The position numbers and the translations under genes were made by a program. A DNA stretch of 64,000 bases, taken from contig NZ_NXIE01000002.1 in the NCBI RefSeq assembly GCF_004116625.1, forward strand, positions 62,001 to 126,000. The letters run 5' to 3'. Below the pieces are notes generated by a model. The model saw only the letters and a program-made list of their open reading frames with translations. It had not been told where the DNA came from and did not search any database. Positions 22,553 to 32,193 of the stretch are shown here, in pieces. This DNA comes from Halarcobacter mediterraneus (GTDB taxonomy: Bacteria; Campylobacterota; Campylobacteria; Campylobacterales; Arcobacteraceae). Numbering within the stretch: the first letter of the stretch is position 1; each line of letters begins with the position of its first letter.

Positions 22553-23904
22553 TGTTAGAAGAGCAAGTTATATCAAATGCAGAAGAACTTCTAAAAAAAA
22601 TTGAAGAGCTTCATCCTAGTGATATTGCTTACTCTTTAAAAAGAATTAATAAAGAAAATCACGAACTTTTTTTTAATACTATAAAACAAATTCCCGATGA
22701 ACTTTTAGGGGAAGTAATTTTAGAACTTCCTGATTATTTAAGGGAAGATGTATACGAAGAACTATCAATTGAAAAACTTACTGATGCAGTTGAAGAACTT
22801 GAATCAGATGATGCTACAGATATTATTCAAGAAATTGAAGAGATTGATGAAAATAAAGCAAAAGAAGTCATTGATGGTTTAGAAGAAGAAGACCAAGAAG
22901 AAATTAACTGGCTAAAAAGATATGATCAAGATGAAGCTGGTTCATATATGCAAACAGAACTTTTTTCTGCAAATTTAAAAGAGACTATTCAATTCTCAAT
23001 TAATAGACTTAGAGAAGGTAAAGAAAGTGATGAGCTAGTTAATATTCATCAAGTTTTCATTGTAAATGATGATAAAAAACTTATTGCTTCAATTTTACTT
23101 GAAGATTTGATTATTTTTGATTTTTCAAAAACTTATGAAGAGATTATCAATTCCCATGAAGAAAATAAATTTAAACCTTTTATAGTCCAAGATAATGATG
23201 ACATTGATTATGTAGCAAAACAGTTTGAAAAATATGATTTATCAGTTGTTGCAGTTACAGGATTTCAAGGTATGTTAATGGGAAGAATTACAGCTGATGA
23301 TATTTTAGATGTAATTGAAGAAAATGCAACGGAACAAATGTATCAATTAGCAGGGGTAGATGAAGAGTTTGAACAAGATGATAATTTACTTACTATTGCT
23401 AAAAAAAGAGGTTTTTGGCTATTTCTTAATTTAGGAACTGCTATTTTAGCTTCTTTAGTAATTGGACTTTTTGATGATACAATTCAATCTTATGTTGCAC
23501 TTGCAATTTTAATGCCTATTGTTGCATCAATGGGAGGAAATGCAGGAACTCAAACCTTAGCCGTAATGGTAAGGCAGTTAGCTTTAGGAGATATTGATTT
23601 TGATAATAGTAAAGATGCTATAAAAAAAGAAGTTTTTATCTCCATAGTAAATGGTTTTGTTTTTGCACTTATTATAGGTCTTATTGCTTGGGCATGGTTT
23701 GATAAAACAATGTTAGGTGTTGTTATTGCAATGTCAATGGTAATTAACCTTTTTAGTGCAGGTTTTTTTGGAGCTGTAATTCCTCTACTTCTTAAAAAGT
23801 TTGATATTGACCCAGCTATTGGAAGTACTGTTTTACTTACAACAGTGACAGATATTGTTGGTTTTTTTAGCTTTTTAATGCTAGCAAAAATAATATTACT
23901 ATAA
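22552..23904 (+). CDS. mgtE: Magnesium transporter MgtE
   Basis: 450 residues in usual MgtE order: a cytosolic N domain rich in acidic residues (1-125), two CBS domains (about 130-255) that sense Mg2+, a plug helix, then five membrane helices (about 285-450). MPIVASMGGNAGTQTLAVMV is the pore signature, with Asp in the last helices (LLTTVTDIVGFFSF). It imports Mg2+ when the cytosolic level is low. It is translationally coupled with the csd3-like gene, an arrangement without obvious functional reason. Confidence 0.95.
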   Translation: MLEEQVISNAEELLKKIEELHPSDIAYSLKRINKENHELFFNTIKQIPDELLGEVILELPDYLREDVYEELSIEKLTDAVEELESDDATDIIQEIEEIDENKAKEVIDGLEEEDQEEINWLKRYDQDEAGSYMQTELFSANLKETIQFSINRLREGKESDELVNIHQVFIVNDDKKLIASILLEDLIIFDFSKTYEEIINSHEENKFKPFIVQDNDDIDYVAKQFEKYDLSVVAVTGFQGMLMGRITADDILDVIEENATEQMYQLAGVDEEFEQDDNLLTIAKKRGFWLFLNLGTAILASLVIGLFDDTIQSYVALAILMPIVASMGGNAGTQTLAVMVRQLALGDIDFDNSKDAIKKEVFISIVNGFVFALIIGLIAWAWFDKTMLGVVIAMSMVINLFSAGFFGAVIPLLLKKFDIDPAIGSTVLLTTVTDIVGFFSFLMLAKIILL

Positions 23905-23910
23905 AAGCTA

Positions 23911-23936
23911 ATAAGTAAGCTTAAAAGCCTACTTAT
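23911..23936. terminator. Bidirectional terminator between mgtE and folE
   Basis: ATAAGTA pairs with TACTTAT around an inner GCTT / AAGC stem. It overlaps the folE stop region. Confidence 0.7.
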
Positions 23937-24501
23937 GTAAAGATTGAGCTACTATTGATAGAAACTCATCTTTTGTTGTCTTTTCTCTTTTAAATAATCC
24001 TCTAAGTGCAGAAGTAACAGTTGTTGAACAGATTTTTTCAACTCCTCTCATTTCCATACACATATGCCTTGCATCTATCATAACAGCAACACCTTTTGGA
24101 TTTAAAGCCTCATGAAGGGCATCACAAATTTGTTCAGTCATTTGCTCTTGTATTTGAAGTCTTCTAGCGAATACATCTACTATCCTTGGTATTTTACTAA
24201 GCCCTACAACTTTTCCATCTGGAATATATGCAATATGAGCTTTTCCAATAATTGGTAACATATGATGTTCACACATTGAATAAAACTCAATATCTTTTAT
24301 TACTACCATTTCATCATTTGTACTTGTGAAAAGTGCTTGATTTATAATCTCTTTTGGGTCTTGTTTATATCCTCCACACATAAACTCAAAAGCTTTTCTT
24401 ACTCTACTTGGAGTCTTTTCTAATCCTTCTCTGTTTACATCTTCCCCGATGTATTCTAAAATATTTTTAACAGAGTTTTCAAATTCTAACTCTTTACTCA
24501 T
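23929..24501 (-). CDS. folE: GTP cyclohydrolase I
   Basis: 190 residues, normal length. It makes 7,8-dihydroneopterin triphosphate from GTP, the first step to tetrahydrofolate. [20 protein letters not shown] (about 71-90) carries the zinc-binding Cys and His. [20 protein letters not shown] and [12 protein letters not shown] (second zinc Cys) complete the active site. It starts 12 bp after the GspF-like gene, so it may ride on that operon. Cytoplasmic decamer by family. Confidence 0.97.
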   Translation of the reverse strand: MSKELEFENSVKNILEYIGEDVNREGLEKTPSRVRKAFEFMCGGYKQDPKEIINQALFTSTNDEMVVIKDIEFYSMCEHHMLPIIGKAHIAYIPDGKVVGLSKIPRIVDVFARRLQIQEQMTEQICDALHEALNPKGVAVMIDARHMCMEMRGVEKICSTTVTSALRGLFKREKTTKDEFLSIVAQSLHK

Positions 24502-24513
24502 AAATTTTTCCTC

Positions 24514-25701
24514 TTATACTTTTAAAATATCGCTCATACTCCAAAGGGGAACAAAGATTGCTAAAACTATCCAAATTATTAAACCCATAATTAAAATAAA
24601 AAAGGCAGGTTCAATAAATAAAGAAAAGAATTTTACTTTTTCTGTAAATCTCTTCTTATAGATATTTTTAATATCAAAACTTACTTTAGTCAAAGAGTTA
24701 GTTTTCTCAGCTGTTTTTATGATATTTAAAACGATATCATCAAATATTTCAACCTTAGAAAAACTATAACTTATACTTTTCCCACTTTTTAGTAGATTAT
24801 CAATTTTTGTAATTCTATCTAAAAAATATTTGTTACTTATTAAAGATTTAGACTTATTCAAAGTTTCATAAAATTCATATTTACTATTTAATAAGCTATT
24901 TATGACAGTAAAATATCTATAAAATTGTTGATATCTATATATGGCACTTAAAATAGGTATTTTTAAGAATATAAACTTTTGAATAAAGTATCTTACTTTT
25001 AAATTGTTTTTATACATAATATAAATTAAAAATATAAAAAAAGAGAAAAGAACTAAAAAAATCAAAGAGTAATTTTCAAAAAAATATTTCAATTGAAATA
25101 AAACTTTTGTTGCAAAAGAAAGTGGTATATCATTTTGTGTAAACATATATTCAAACTTAGGAACTACAACTTTAAAAATTGCATATAAAGCTAGAAAAAA
25201 AGAGATTAATAAAATAAAAGGATAAGCAAAAACCTTTTTCAACTCTTTTCTAGTTTCATATTCTTCATTTAAAATTTCATATAAAATACTTATATTCTCT
25301 TTTATATTTCCATTGTCTTGAGTAATTTTAAATAAAGATTTTACTAAAAAATCAACTTTAAACTCTTTTAAGCTTTTATTTACATCTAGATAATTTGAAA
25401 AAGCAAATTTCAGTTTTCTAAAAAATTCTTTTATATTATCTTTTTTTGTATTCTCAATTAAAATTTCAAGAGCATCATCTAACAATAAATTGGCTTCTAA
25501 CATTAGATTTAATTCATATAAACTATTTATTAATTCTTTATTTGATATTCTTTTATTTTGAGTAAAAAGACTTTGATTTGTTATATTTTTCTTTTTTATT
25601 TCAATAATATTATTGGGTAAATTCTTTTTATGATACTGTTCTTCTTCTAAAACTTTTGTTTTTATTTTCCCATTTTCTTGATATTTTATATAATAAGTCA
25701 T
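24514..25701 (-). CDS. GspF/PilC-type inner-membrane platform protein
   Basis: 395 residues. Two T2SSF repeats (about 60-185 and 265-390), each with helical cytosolic parts, and three or four membrane helices (FILLISFFLALYAIFKVVV, LIFLVLFSFFIFLIYIMY and the C-terminal FILIMGLIIWIVLAIFVPLW). PLW near the end is typical for the family. It is the membrane platform of a type II secretion or type IV pilus-like machine. The start overlaps the GspE-like gene by 4 bp. Gene order F-E with two inner-membrane genes upstream resembles the Campylobacter competence (cts) cluster, so DNA uptake is a likely role. Confidence 0.88.
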   Translation of the reverse strand: MTYYIKYQENGKIKTKVLEEEQYHKKNLPNNIIEIKKKNITNQSLFTQNKRISNKELINSLYELNLMLEANLLLDDALEILIENTKKDNIKEFFRKLKFAFSNYLDVNKSLKEFKVDFLVKSLFKITQDNGNIKENISILYEILNEEYETRKELKKVFAYPFILLISFFLALYAIFKVVVPKFEYMFTQNDIPLSFATKVLFQLKYFFENYSLIFLVLFSFFIFLIYIMYKNNLKVRYFIQKFIFLKIPILSAIYRYQQFYRYFTVINSLLNSKYEFYETLNKSKSLISNKYFLDRITKIDNLLKSGKSISYSFSKVEIFDDIVLNIIKTAEKTNSLTKVSFDIKNIYKKRFTEKVKFFSLFIEPAFFILIMGLIIWIVLAIFVPLWSMSDILKV

Positions 25702-27044
25702 TGTAAGTTTACCACTTTAAAAAGTTCTTTTTCTGTACTTAGACCTAAAGATACCTTAGCTAAGCCATCATCTAAAATTGTTTTATAATTTTTATTTTCT
25801 AAGTACTCTTTTATATGAATTGTGGATTTCTTTTCTACTAATATTTTTTTAATTGCTTCATCAATCTTTAAAGATTCTGCAATATTTGTTCTTCCATAAA
25901 AGCCTTTATAGTTACACTTTTCACAAGTTGTTCCTTTACAATATTCACATAGTTTTAATATTAATCTTTGAGAAATAATATACTTTAAAGTACTAGCAAG
26001 AAGATAATTATCAGCATTTAAGTCTAAAAGTCTTGATACTGTATCAATACTTGAATTTGCATGAATTGAGGCTAAGACTAAGTGACCTGTTAAGGAAGCT
26101 TGTAATGCGATTCTTAAAGAATAAGAATCTCTTATTTCTCCTATTAAAATCACATCAGGGTCTTGCCTTAATATATTTCGTAAAATAGTTTGAAAATCCA
26201 AATTTAAAGATTCATTTACATTTACTTGTTGAACTTGCTCTATTTTATATTCAACTGGATCTTCAACTGTAATTATCTTTTTATCTTCACTATTTAACTC
26301 TTTTATTATAGAATAAAGAGTTGTACTTTTACCACTTCCTGTAGGCCCAGTAATTAAAACCAATCCTTCTTTTAAAGTTAAAATATTTTTTAAATCTTTT
26401 AATATATGAGAAGAAAAACCTAAAGATGAAAAGTCTTTTGCTACATCAAGATTATCCAAAACTCTAATAACAATTGATTCTCCATTTATCGTTGGCATTG
26501 TTGAGACTCTAAAATCCATATTGTTAAAACTAAATCTTCCATCTTGAGGATTTCTTATAATTGTCACATCAAGTTTTGAAAGCATTTTTATATAAGAACT
26601 TAAAATAGAGAAAAAGGATTTATTAAATAGATAAAAAAGTTTCAGCTCACCATCAATTCTAAATCTTATTGACATAGATTCTTTTAAAGTTTCAAAATGA
26701 ATATCACTGCTTCTAAGAACCAAAGCTTTATTTAAAAATTTTGAAAAAAACTCCTTTACTAAAATTGGATTTACATCTGCTATTTTTACCAACTCTTCAC
26801 TATAATTAAAAAAAGATATTCTAGTATCAATATCACTTAAAAAAAACTCTATTTCATTTTTTGATAAAAAAACTTCTTCAATTATTGAAGAGAAGTTCAA
26901 ATTATTCAAATTTGACTCTTCACAAGTAAAACATTTTATATAAATACCATTATTCTTTATTGGTATCACTAAATTTTCTCTTAATAAGCCAATATCAAAA
27001 GTACTTACAAAACTATAATCAATAAGATTTTCAAAAAGCTTCAT
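25698..27044 (-). CDS. GspE/PilB-type secretion ATPase
   Basis: 448 residues. Walker A is ITGPTGSGKSTT (about 231-242), the Asp box TVEDPVEY (259-266), Walker B DVILIGEIRD (297-306) and the His box TGHLVLASIHAN. Four cysteines (CEYCKGTTCEKCNYKG, about 378-393) form the zinc finger typical of GspE and PilB. The N domain is short. It powers pseudopilus or pilus assembly and works with the GspF-like protein. It overlaps both neighbours by 4-14 bp. Confidence 0.92.
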   Translation of the reverse strand: MKLFENLIDYSFVSTFDIGLLRENLVIPIKNNGIYIKCFTCEESNLNNLNFSSIIEEVFLSKNEIEFFLSDIDTRISFFNYSEELVKIADVNPILVKEFFSKFLNKALVLRSSDIHFETLKESMSIRFRIDGELKLFYLFNKSFFSILSSYIKMLSKLDVTIIRNPQDGRFSFNNMDFRVSTMPTINGESIVIRVLDNLDVAKDFSSLGFSSHILKDLKNILTLKEGLVLITGPTGSGKSTTLYSIIKELNSEDKKIITVEDPVEYKIEQVQQVNVNESLNLDFQTILRNILRQDPDVILIGEIRDSYSLRIALQASLTGHLVLASIHANSSIDTVSRLLDLNADNYLLASTLKYIISQRLILKLCEYCKGTTCEKCNYKGFYGRTNIAESLKIDEAIKKILVEKKSTIHIKEYLENKNYKTILDDGLAKVSLGLSTEKELFKVVNLQ

Positions 27045-27684
27045 TATTATAAACCTTTGATTCTATTAAAAAAGTATTTTTTTCTAAAATTACACTATTT
27101 TTTTCAATAGAAATTATTTTAAAACCATCAATAAAATCATTTAATTTTTTCCATTTTTTATTAATCAAAACATTTTCACCAACTATTGCTTGCAAAATAA
27201 ACTCATTTTTTATTTGCTCATATTGTTTGATTTTTTCTAATATAGATTTCTTATCTTCAATCTTTTTTACATAAAACTTTCTAAAGTTTAATTCTAAGGA
27301 CAAAGTACTTCCTCTTAATTGAACTAAATGTAAATGGGAGTATGAGTTGTATTTTTCTAAAAATTCTAAAAAGTTTAGTTGTTTGATAAGTGAGGTATTT
27401 ATAGCTATTTTTATAATTTGATTTTCATTTGAAAGATTATGTAAATTTATTTTATTTTTTGATAAATAGTTTTCAATATCTTTTATTATATCAATAAAAT
27501 TCTTACTCATATTTTTTTCTTTTTCTATTGAAATTCTTTTATCTTCATACTCTTTTTTGATAAAAAAACTTTTTTCAAAGTAATAAAAAAAGCCAATAAG
27601 AAGAATAGGAAGTAAAAAGATTTCTATTTTGAGTCTAAAGTTTAATTGCTCAAATTTATTTTCTAGTAATGAGAAGATTTGCAT
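27031..27684 (-). CDS. Inner-membrane assembly protein, PilO/GspM-like
   Basis: 217 residues from the ATG at 27684; an earlier ATG at 27726 lies deeper in the upstream gene. A short cytosolic lead, one membrane helix (IEIFLLPILLIGFFYYF), then a coiled-coil stretch and a periplasmic domain. This is the layout of PilO, PilN and GspM rather than a sequence match. It overlaps the upstream gene by 29 bp and the GspE-like gene by 14 bp, so translation is coupled. Confidence 0.6.
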   Translation of the reverse strand: MQIFSLLENKFEQLNFRLKIEIFLLPILLIGFFYYFEKSFFIKKEYEDKRISIEKEKNMSKNFIDIIKDIENYLSKNKINLHNLSNENQIIKIAINTSLIKQLNFLEFLEKYNSYSHLHLVQLRGSTLSLELNFRKFYVKKIEDKKSILEKIKQYEQIKNEFILQAIVGENVLINKKWKKLNDFIDGFKIISIEKNSVILEKNTFLIESKVYNNEAF

Positions 27685-28351
27685 TTGCTTTATACTCTTT
27701 TGTATTTTCATCATATATAAGTTCACTTATTTCACTATTGTAGATTTTAATAAAATCATAAATACTGTTTTTATTTTTAGAACTCAAACTTATCTGTATA
27801 TATTCATTGTCTTTTTTTAATGAATCTATTTTTATAGCCTTTTGTTTAGCTAAAAAATAGAAATCTACTAACCAGTTAGAAAAAGAAAAGAATTTATTTT
27901 TCTCTTTTACCATAGAAAACTTTTCTTTTAACTCAGAAATTCTAACTTCACTTTTTTCGATATTGTTATTAGAAAAAACAAAAAAGTAAAAAAATAAAAT
28001 GAATACTAAATAAAGAAGGAATACTTTAAAAAGATAATTTTGTTTTAAAGAAAAAAAAGTATATTTTTTTATTAACTTTTTATTTTCATTTATTTTATTT
28101 CGTACCTTTATATTATTTACTTTGAATTTATTTTTTAAGAAGTTTAATATTTGTTCTTCACTTAAAAAACTTTTTAATTCTTGAAAAAAAATTAACTTAT
28201 TATTTTTATAAAAATAATAAGAATTCTCCAAAATTAGTAATTCGTTTTCTTCTTGACAACTATGATAAAAGCATTTTGGGTAATTTTTTAAAGTAGTTAT
28301 AATAAAAACAAAATAAGTTTTATTTTGTTCGTAATAAGAAGAATAAATCAA
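27656..28351 (-). CDS. Inner-membrane assembly protein, PilN/GspL-like; start uncertain
   Basis: 231 residues if the TTG at 28351 is used. The reading frame stays open upstream to about 28487 (reading VLYEIEAQEKIANKFLKKF and so on) with no ATG, GTG or TTG, so the real start may be a rare codon, or a start codon has been lost. Layout: a cytosolic domain of about 110 residues, one membrane helix (VFLLYLVFILFFYFFVFS), a coiled coil and a small periplasmic domain ending NLLITRK. This resembles GspL or PilM/PilN assembly proteins. It heads the GspE/GspF operon. Confidence 0.6.
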   Translation of the reverse strand: MIYSSYYEQNKTYFVFIITTLKNYPKCFYHSCQEENELLILENSYYFYKNNKLIFFQELKSFLSEEQILNFLKNKFKVNNIKVRNKINENKKLIKKYTFFSLKQNYLFKVFLLYLVFILFFYFFVFSNNNIEKSEVRISELKEKFSMVKEKNKFFSFSNWLVDFYFLAKQKAIKIDSLKKDNEYIQISLSSKNKNSIYDFIKIYNSEISELIYDENTKEYKANANLLITRK

Positions 28352-28543
28352 GTCCTTATTATCTAACTTGCAATCAAGATTTTGTAAACTAGTAAGAATA
28401 AACTTTTTTAAGAATTTATTAGCAATTTTTTCTTGAGCTTCTATTTCATAAAGTACTATAATAAAACCTTTATAATAAAATATAAGTAATTTTATTATTA
28501 AAAAGTTTTAATACAGTTTAAATAAATATATTTTTTAGTTATT

Positions 28544-29428
28544 TTAGAAAGTTACATCGTAACCTAATTCTTTTAAACCTTTTTTATCTTTTGTCCAACC
28601 TTTTTTGATTGAAACAAAAAGTTCTAAATAACATTTTCTTCCAGTAAGTTTTTCTATTTTTATTCTTGCATCTTTACCAATTCTTTTAATTGCTGTTGCA
28701 CCTTTTCCTATAATCATTCCCTTTTGAGTTGATTTTTGTACAACTATTGTTGCTTTAACTACATCTAAATCTTTTTTCTCTTCAACTCTATTTATAATTA
28801 CATCCGTTTCATAAGGAATTTCATCTGAAATATTATCAAAGATAGACTCTCTAATAAACTCTTTAAAAATATCTCTTAAATGTTCTGTTGTCATAATTTC
28901 TGGATCATATAAATAAGGATGTTCAGGTAAATATTTTACTACCACATCAAGTATATCTCCATGCTTAGTTTGTTTTTTTATTGATACAGGGATAATAGCT
29001 TCATATTTTGAAGAATATTGTTCATATTCTTGCATTTTTTCAAGAACTTCTTTATTTGATACATTATCAATTTTTGTAAGAAGTAAAATATGTTTTGTAT
29101 TTTTCTTATTCTTTTCCAAAAAGTTTTCATAATGAGTTAATTTATCAGTAATAGGAGCTAGGAATAAAATCAAATCACAATCACCAATAGCTTTTAAAGC
29201 CTCATCTAGCATAAACTGATTTAATAACTTTTCTGTTTCATGGATACCTGGAGTATCTACAAATACTATTTGGTCATCTTCATGCATTACAATTATATTT
29301 GATCTTTTTCTTGTAGCATTTGCTTTATGTGAAACCATTGCAATTTTTTCACCTACAAGCCAATTTAGTAGTGAACTTTTTCCTGCATTTGGTCTTCCAA
29401 CTACAGATACATAACCACATTTTGTCAT
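28544..29428 (-). CDS. era: GTPase Era
   Basis: 294 residues. G1 GRPNAGKSS (11-19), G3 DTPGIHE, G4 TKID and the KH domain with GKGATAIKRIGKDARIKIEK (about 240-259), the RNA-binding loop. It binds the 3' end of 16S rRNA and checks small-subunit maturation; membrane-associated. Standard length. It follows comM in the same direction after a 66-bp gap. Confidence 0.97.
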   Translation of the reverse strand: MTKCGYVSVVGRPNAGKSSLLNWLVGEKIAMVSHKANATRKRSNIIVMHEDDQIVFVDTPGIHETEKLLNQFMLDEALKAIGDCDLILFLAPITDKLTHYENFLEKNKKNTKHILLLTKIDNVSNKEVLEKMQEYEQYSSKYEAIIPVSIKKQTKHGDILDVVVKYLPEHPYLYDPEIMTTEHLRDIFKEFIRESIFDNISDEIPYETDVIINRVEEKKDLDVVKATIVVQKSTQKGMIIGKGATAIKRIGKDARIKIEKLTGRKCYLELFVSIKKGWTKDKKGLKELGYDVTF

Positions 29429-29494
29429 TTGAGTCCTTATGTTTTTTTGGATTATAACATATAAAAACTGCTATTTTCTAATAAATCTATAAAT

Positions 29495-30997
29495 CTATCT
29501 TCTTCTATATCCTAAAGATTTAAGAAGATGTTCTTTTTTTATATCAGAACTTCCATCTAAATCTGCAATTGTTCTTGAAACTTTTAGAACTTTATTAATA
29601 GATCTAAAGGACATATCAAAATTTTGTGTTGCTTTTCTTAACAGCTCTTGAGATTCATTTGTTAGAATACAAAATTTTTTTATCTCTTCATCATCTAGTT
29701 TCCCATTTAAATTCTTTTGTCCTCTTAAAATTTGCATTTTAAAAGCTTCAATAACTTTATTATGTAAAGTTTTAGAATCAACTATTGATTTATCATCAAT
29801 ATTAGTTTCATTCATTACTACACAAAGGTCTATTCTATCTAAGAAAGGTTCACTTAATTTACTTTTATATCTTTTTATTTCTAGTTCGGAACATCTACAA
29901 TTTTTTGTTTTTGATAGAAGGTTACCACAAGGACAAGGGTTCATAGCAGCGACAAATAAAAATTTTGTTTCATATTTTATTTTAGAATTAGCTCTACTTA
30001 TTAACAAACAATTATCTTCTAAAGGTTCTCTTAATGATTCTAAAATGGAACCAGGGAAATGAGGTATTTCATCAAAAAAAAGTAATCCTACATTTGCTAA
30101 TGCAACTTCTCCCAAACTATTACTACTTCCCATAATTGAAGCTTTTGTAGAAGAACAATGAGGATTTCTAGAAACTCTAATTGGTCTAAAATCAGGTTCT
30201 TTTAAATCCAAAGATTGCAGTTTTGCAATTTCTAAAATTTCATCTAGACTCATTGGTGCCATTATATATGGCAACCTCTTTGCAATCATTGATTTTCCAC
30301 AACCAGGACTTCCCTCTAACAAAATATTGTGATTGCCTGCTGCTGCAATTAATGCTGCATTTATAGCATTTTCTTGTCCTTTAATATCAAGAAAATCACT
30401 TGGATATTTCTGTTCATAATAAAAATCTTTATTATTTATATTAATCTTTTCATATTCAAGATTTTCTTTTTTGTACAAAAAATCATTTTTATTTTTCTTA
30501 CTAAAAAACTCTATTGCCTCAAATAAGTTTTTAACACAATATATTTTTATATTTGGAATTTTTGATATTTTTTGAGCACTTTTCTCGCAAACTAGAACTT
30601 CTTTTACTATCTCTTGTTTAGCCAAAGATAAAATTATAGGAAAGATACTTGTACTATCTTTAATCTCACCATTTAAAGATAATTCACCAAAAATATGTAT
30701 ATTTTCAAAATTAATATTCTTTTCCTCATATAAAGCAATTAAAAGTGCAATTGGTAAATCAAAATGTGTTCCTGTTTTTTTAATTTCACTTGGAGCTAGA
30801 TTAATAGTAATTTTTTTAGGAGGAAATTTATAGTCATTTGTTAAAAGTGCAGATTTAGTTCTATCTTTTGACTCTTTTATATGATCAGAAGGTAAACCAA
30901 CTATTGTGAAACTTGGTAAACCTTTAGTAAAAGTAGATTCAACTAAAACTTCATTTGCTTCAATATTTGTAAGACTTGCAGATTTTATTATTTTCAT
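29495..30997 (-). CDS. comM: ComM/YifB-family Mg-chelatase-like AAA ATPase
   Basis: 500 residues. N-terminal Lon-type fold (MKIIKSASLTNIEANEVLVE), then AAA+ with Walker A LLEGSPGCGKSM, Walker B LLFFDEIPHF and the cysteine motif NPCPCGN with a following CRCS. The C-terminal Mg-chelatase subunit domain ends SLGYRRR. ComM is a branch-migrating helicase that promotes integration of incoming DNA in natural transformation. Its proximity to the GspE/GspF-type cluster is consistent with competence. Confidence 0.92.
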   Translation of the reverse strand: MKIIKSASLTNIEANEVLVESTFTKGLPSFTIVGLPSDHIKESKDRTKSALLTNDYKFPPKKITINLAPSEIKKTGTHFDLPIALLIALYEEKNINFENIHIFGELSLNGEIKDSTSIFPIILSLAKQEIVKEVLVCEKSAQKISKIPNIKIYCVKNLFEAIEFFSKKNKNDFLYKKENLEYEKININNKDFYYEQKYPSDFLDIKGQENAINAALIAAAGNHNILLEGSPGCGKSMIAKRLPYIMAPMSLDEILEIAKLQSLDLKEPDFRPIRVSRNPHCSSTKASIMGSSNSLGEVALANVGLLFFDEIPHFPGSILESLREPLEDNCLLISRANSKIKYETKFLFVAAMNPCPCGNLLSKTKNCRCSELEIKRYKSKLSEPFLDRIDLCVVMNETNIDDKSIVDSKTLHNKVIEAFKMQILRGQKNLNGKLDDEEIKKFCILTNESQELLRKATQNFDMSFRSINKVLKVSRTIADLDGSSDIKKEHLLKSLGYRRR

Positions 30998-31072
30998 ATA
31001 AACTCTTTATATAATTTAATTCATTATATAAAAAGGTTCATAAAAGTAAGTTTTAAAGTTATTTAAAATTAA

Positions 31073-31588
31073 TTAGTTTTTATTTTTGTGTTTTTTCTTC
31101 CACTCTTTTTCAAACTTTTTTCGCTTAGTAATCGATAAGTTTTCTATAAATAAATGTCCAGTTAAATGTTCCATCTCATGTTGCCAAGCAACTGCAAGAA
31201 AATCTTCACACTCCATAGTTAACTTTTCACCATGCCTATTATAGTACTCTACTATAATATGTTCTGCTCTTTTTACTTCTTCATTAAAACCTGGTACACT
31301 AAGGCAGCCTTCAACAAAAACTTGAACACCGTCTTTATGAGTAATTACAGGATTAATTGCTTCTATTAAATCTTCTTTATCTTGAAAATCTTCTTCATTT
31401 GGAAGATTAATAATTAAGGCATTAAGAGGGATTCCTATTTGAATTGCTGCTAAACCTACACCATTTTCGGCCATCATAGTATCATACATATCATCTAGCA
31501 ATGTATGAAGTTCTTCATCGAACTTCTCTACATCACTTGATTTTGTTCTAAGTAGTTTATTTGGATATGTTAAAACTTCTCTAATCAT
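31073..31588 (-). CDS. def: Peptide deformylase
   Basis: 171 residues. Removes the formyl group from nascent N-terminal methionine. Motif 1 GVGLAAIQIG (43-52), motif 2 EGCLSVPG (Cys 95) and motif 3 WQHEMEHLTG (His 137, Glu 138, His 141) form the complete metal site. Five bp downstream of clpP, with which it must be co-transcribed; tig, clpP and def together act at the ribosome exit and in protein turnover. Confidence 0.97.
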   Translation of the reverse strand: MIREVLTYPNKLLRTKSSDVEKFDEELHTLLDDMYDTMMAENGVGLAAIQIGIPLNALIINLPNEEDFQDKEDLIEAINPVITHKDGVQVFVEGCLSVPGFNEEVKRAEHIIVEYYNRHGEKLTMECEDFLAVAWQHEMEHLTGHLFIENLSITKRKKFEKEWKKKHKNKN

Positions 31589-31593
31589 CTTTT

Positions 31594-32178
31594 TTACTTA
31601 TGACTTGAAATTACTTCATCAATTAAACCATAATTGCAAGCTTCTGTTGCACTCATAAAATTATCTCTATCTGTATCTTTTTCAATTACTTCTAATGGTT
31701 GACCAGTTTGCTCTGATATCATTCTATTTAAATCATCTTTCATTCTTTGAATCTCTTTAGCTTGAATCTGAATATCAGTTGCTTGACCTTGAGCACCACC
31801 TAAAGGTTGGTGAATCATGATTCTAGAGTTTGGTAAAGAATATCTCTTACCTTTTACTCCTGAAGATAATAAAAATGCTCCCATTGAAGCTGCTTGTCCT
31901 ATACAAATAGTACAAACATCAGGTTTAATATAATTCATAGTATCATAAATTGACATACCACTTGTAATTACTCCACCTGGAGAGTTAATGTATAAATAGA
32001 TATCTTTATCTGGATCTTCTGCTTCTAAAAATAACAATTGTGCAACAATTGTTGATGCTACTTGATCATTAACTTCACCACTTAACATGATGATTCTATC
32101 TTTAAGAAGTCTTGAATAAATATCATAACTTCTTTCCCCTCTTCCACTTTTCTCAACTACATATGGTATATAACTCAT
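31594..32178 (-). CDS. clpP: ATP-dependent Clp protease proteolytic subunit
   Basis: 194 residues. Catalytic triad: Ser 98 in [11 protein letters not shown], His 123 in [10 protein letters not shown] and Asp 172 in [10 protein letters not shown]. Forms the two-ring barrel that degrades proteins fed by ClpA or ClpX. The N-terminal [20 protein letters not shown] is characteristic. Between tig (15 bp upstream) and def (5 bp downstream) in one operon. Confidence 0.98.
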   Translation of the reverse strand: MSYIPYVVEKSGRGERSYDIYSRLLKDRIIMLSGEVNDQVASTIVAQLLFLEAEDPDKDIYLYINSPGGVITSGMSIYDTMNYIKPDVCTICIGQAASMGAFLLSSGVKGKRYSLPNSRIMIHQPLGGAQGQATDIQIQAKEIQRMKDDLNRMISEQTGQPLEVIEKDTDRDNFMSATEACNYGLIDEVISSHK

Positions 32179-32193
32179 CTCTTATCCTACTGA

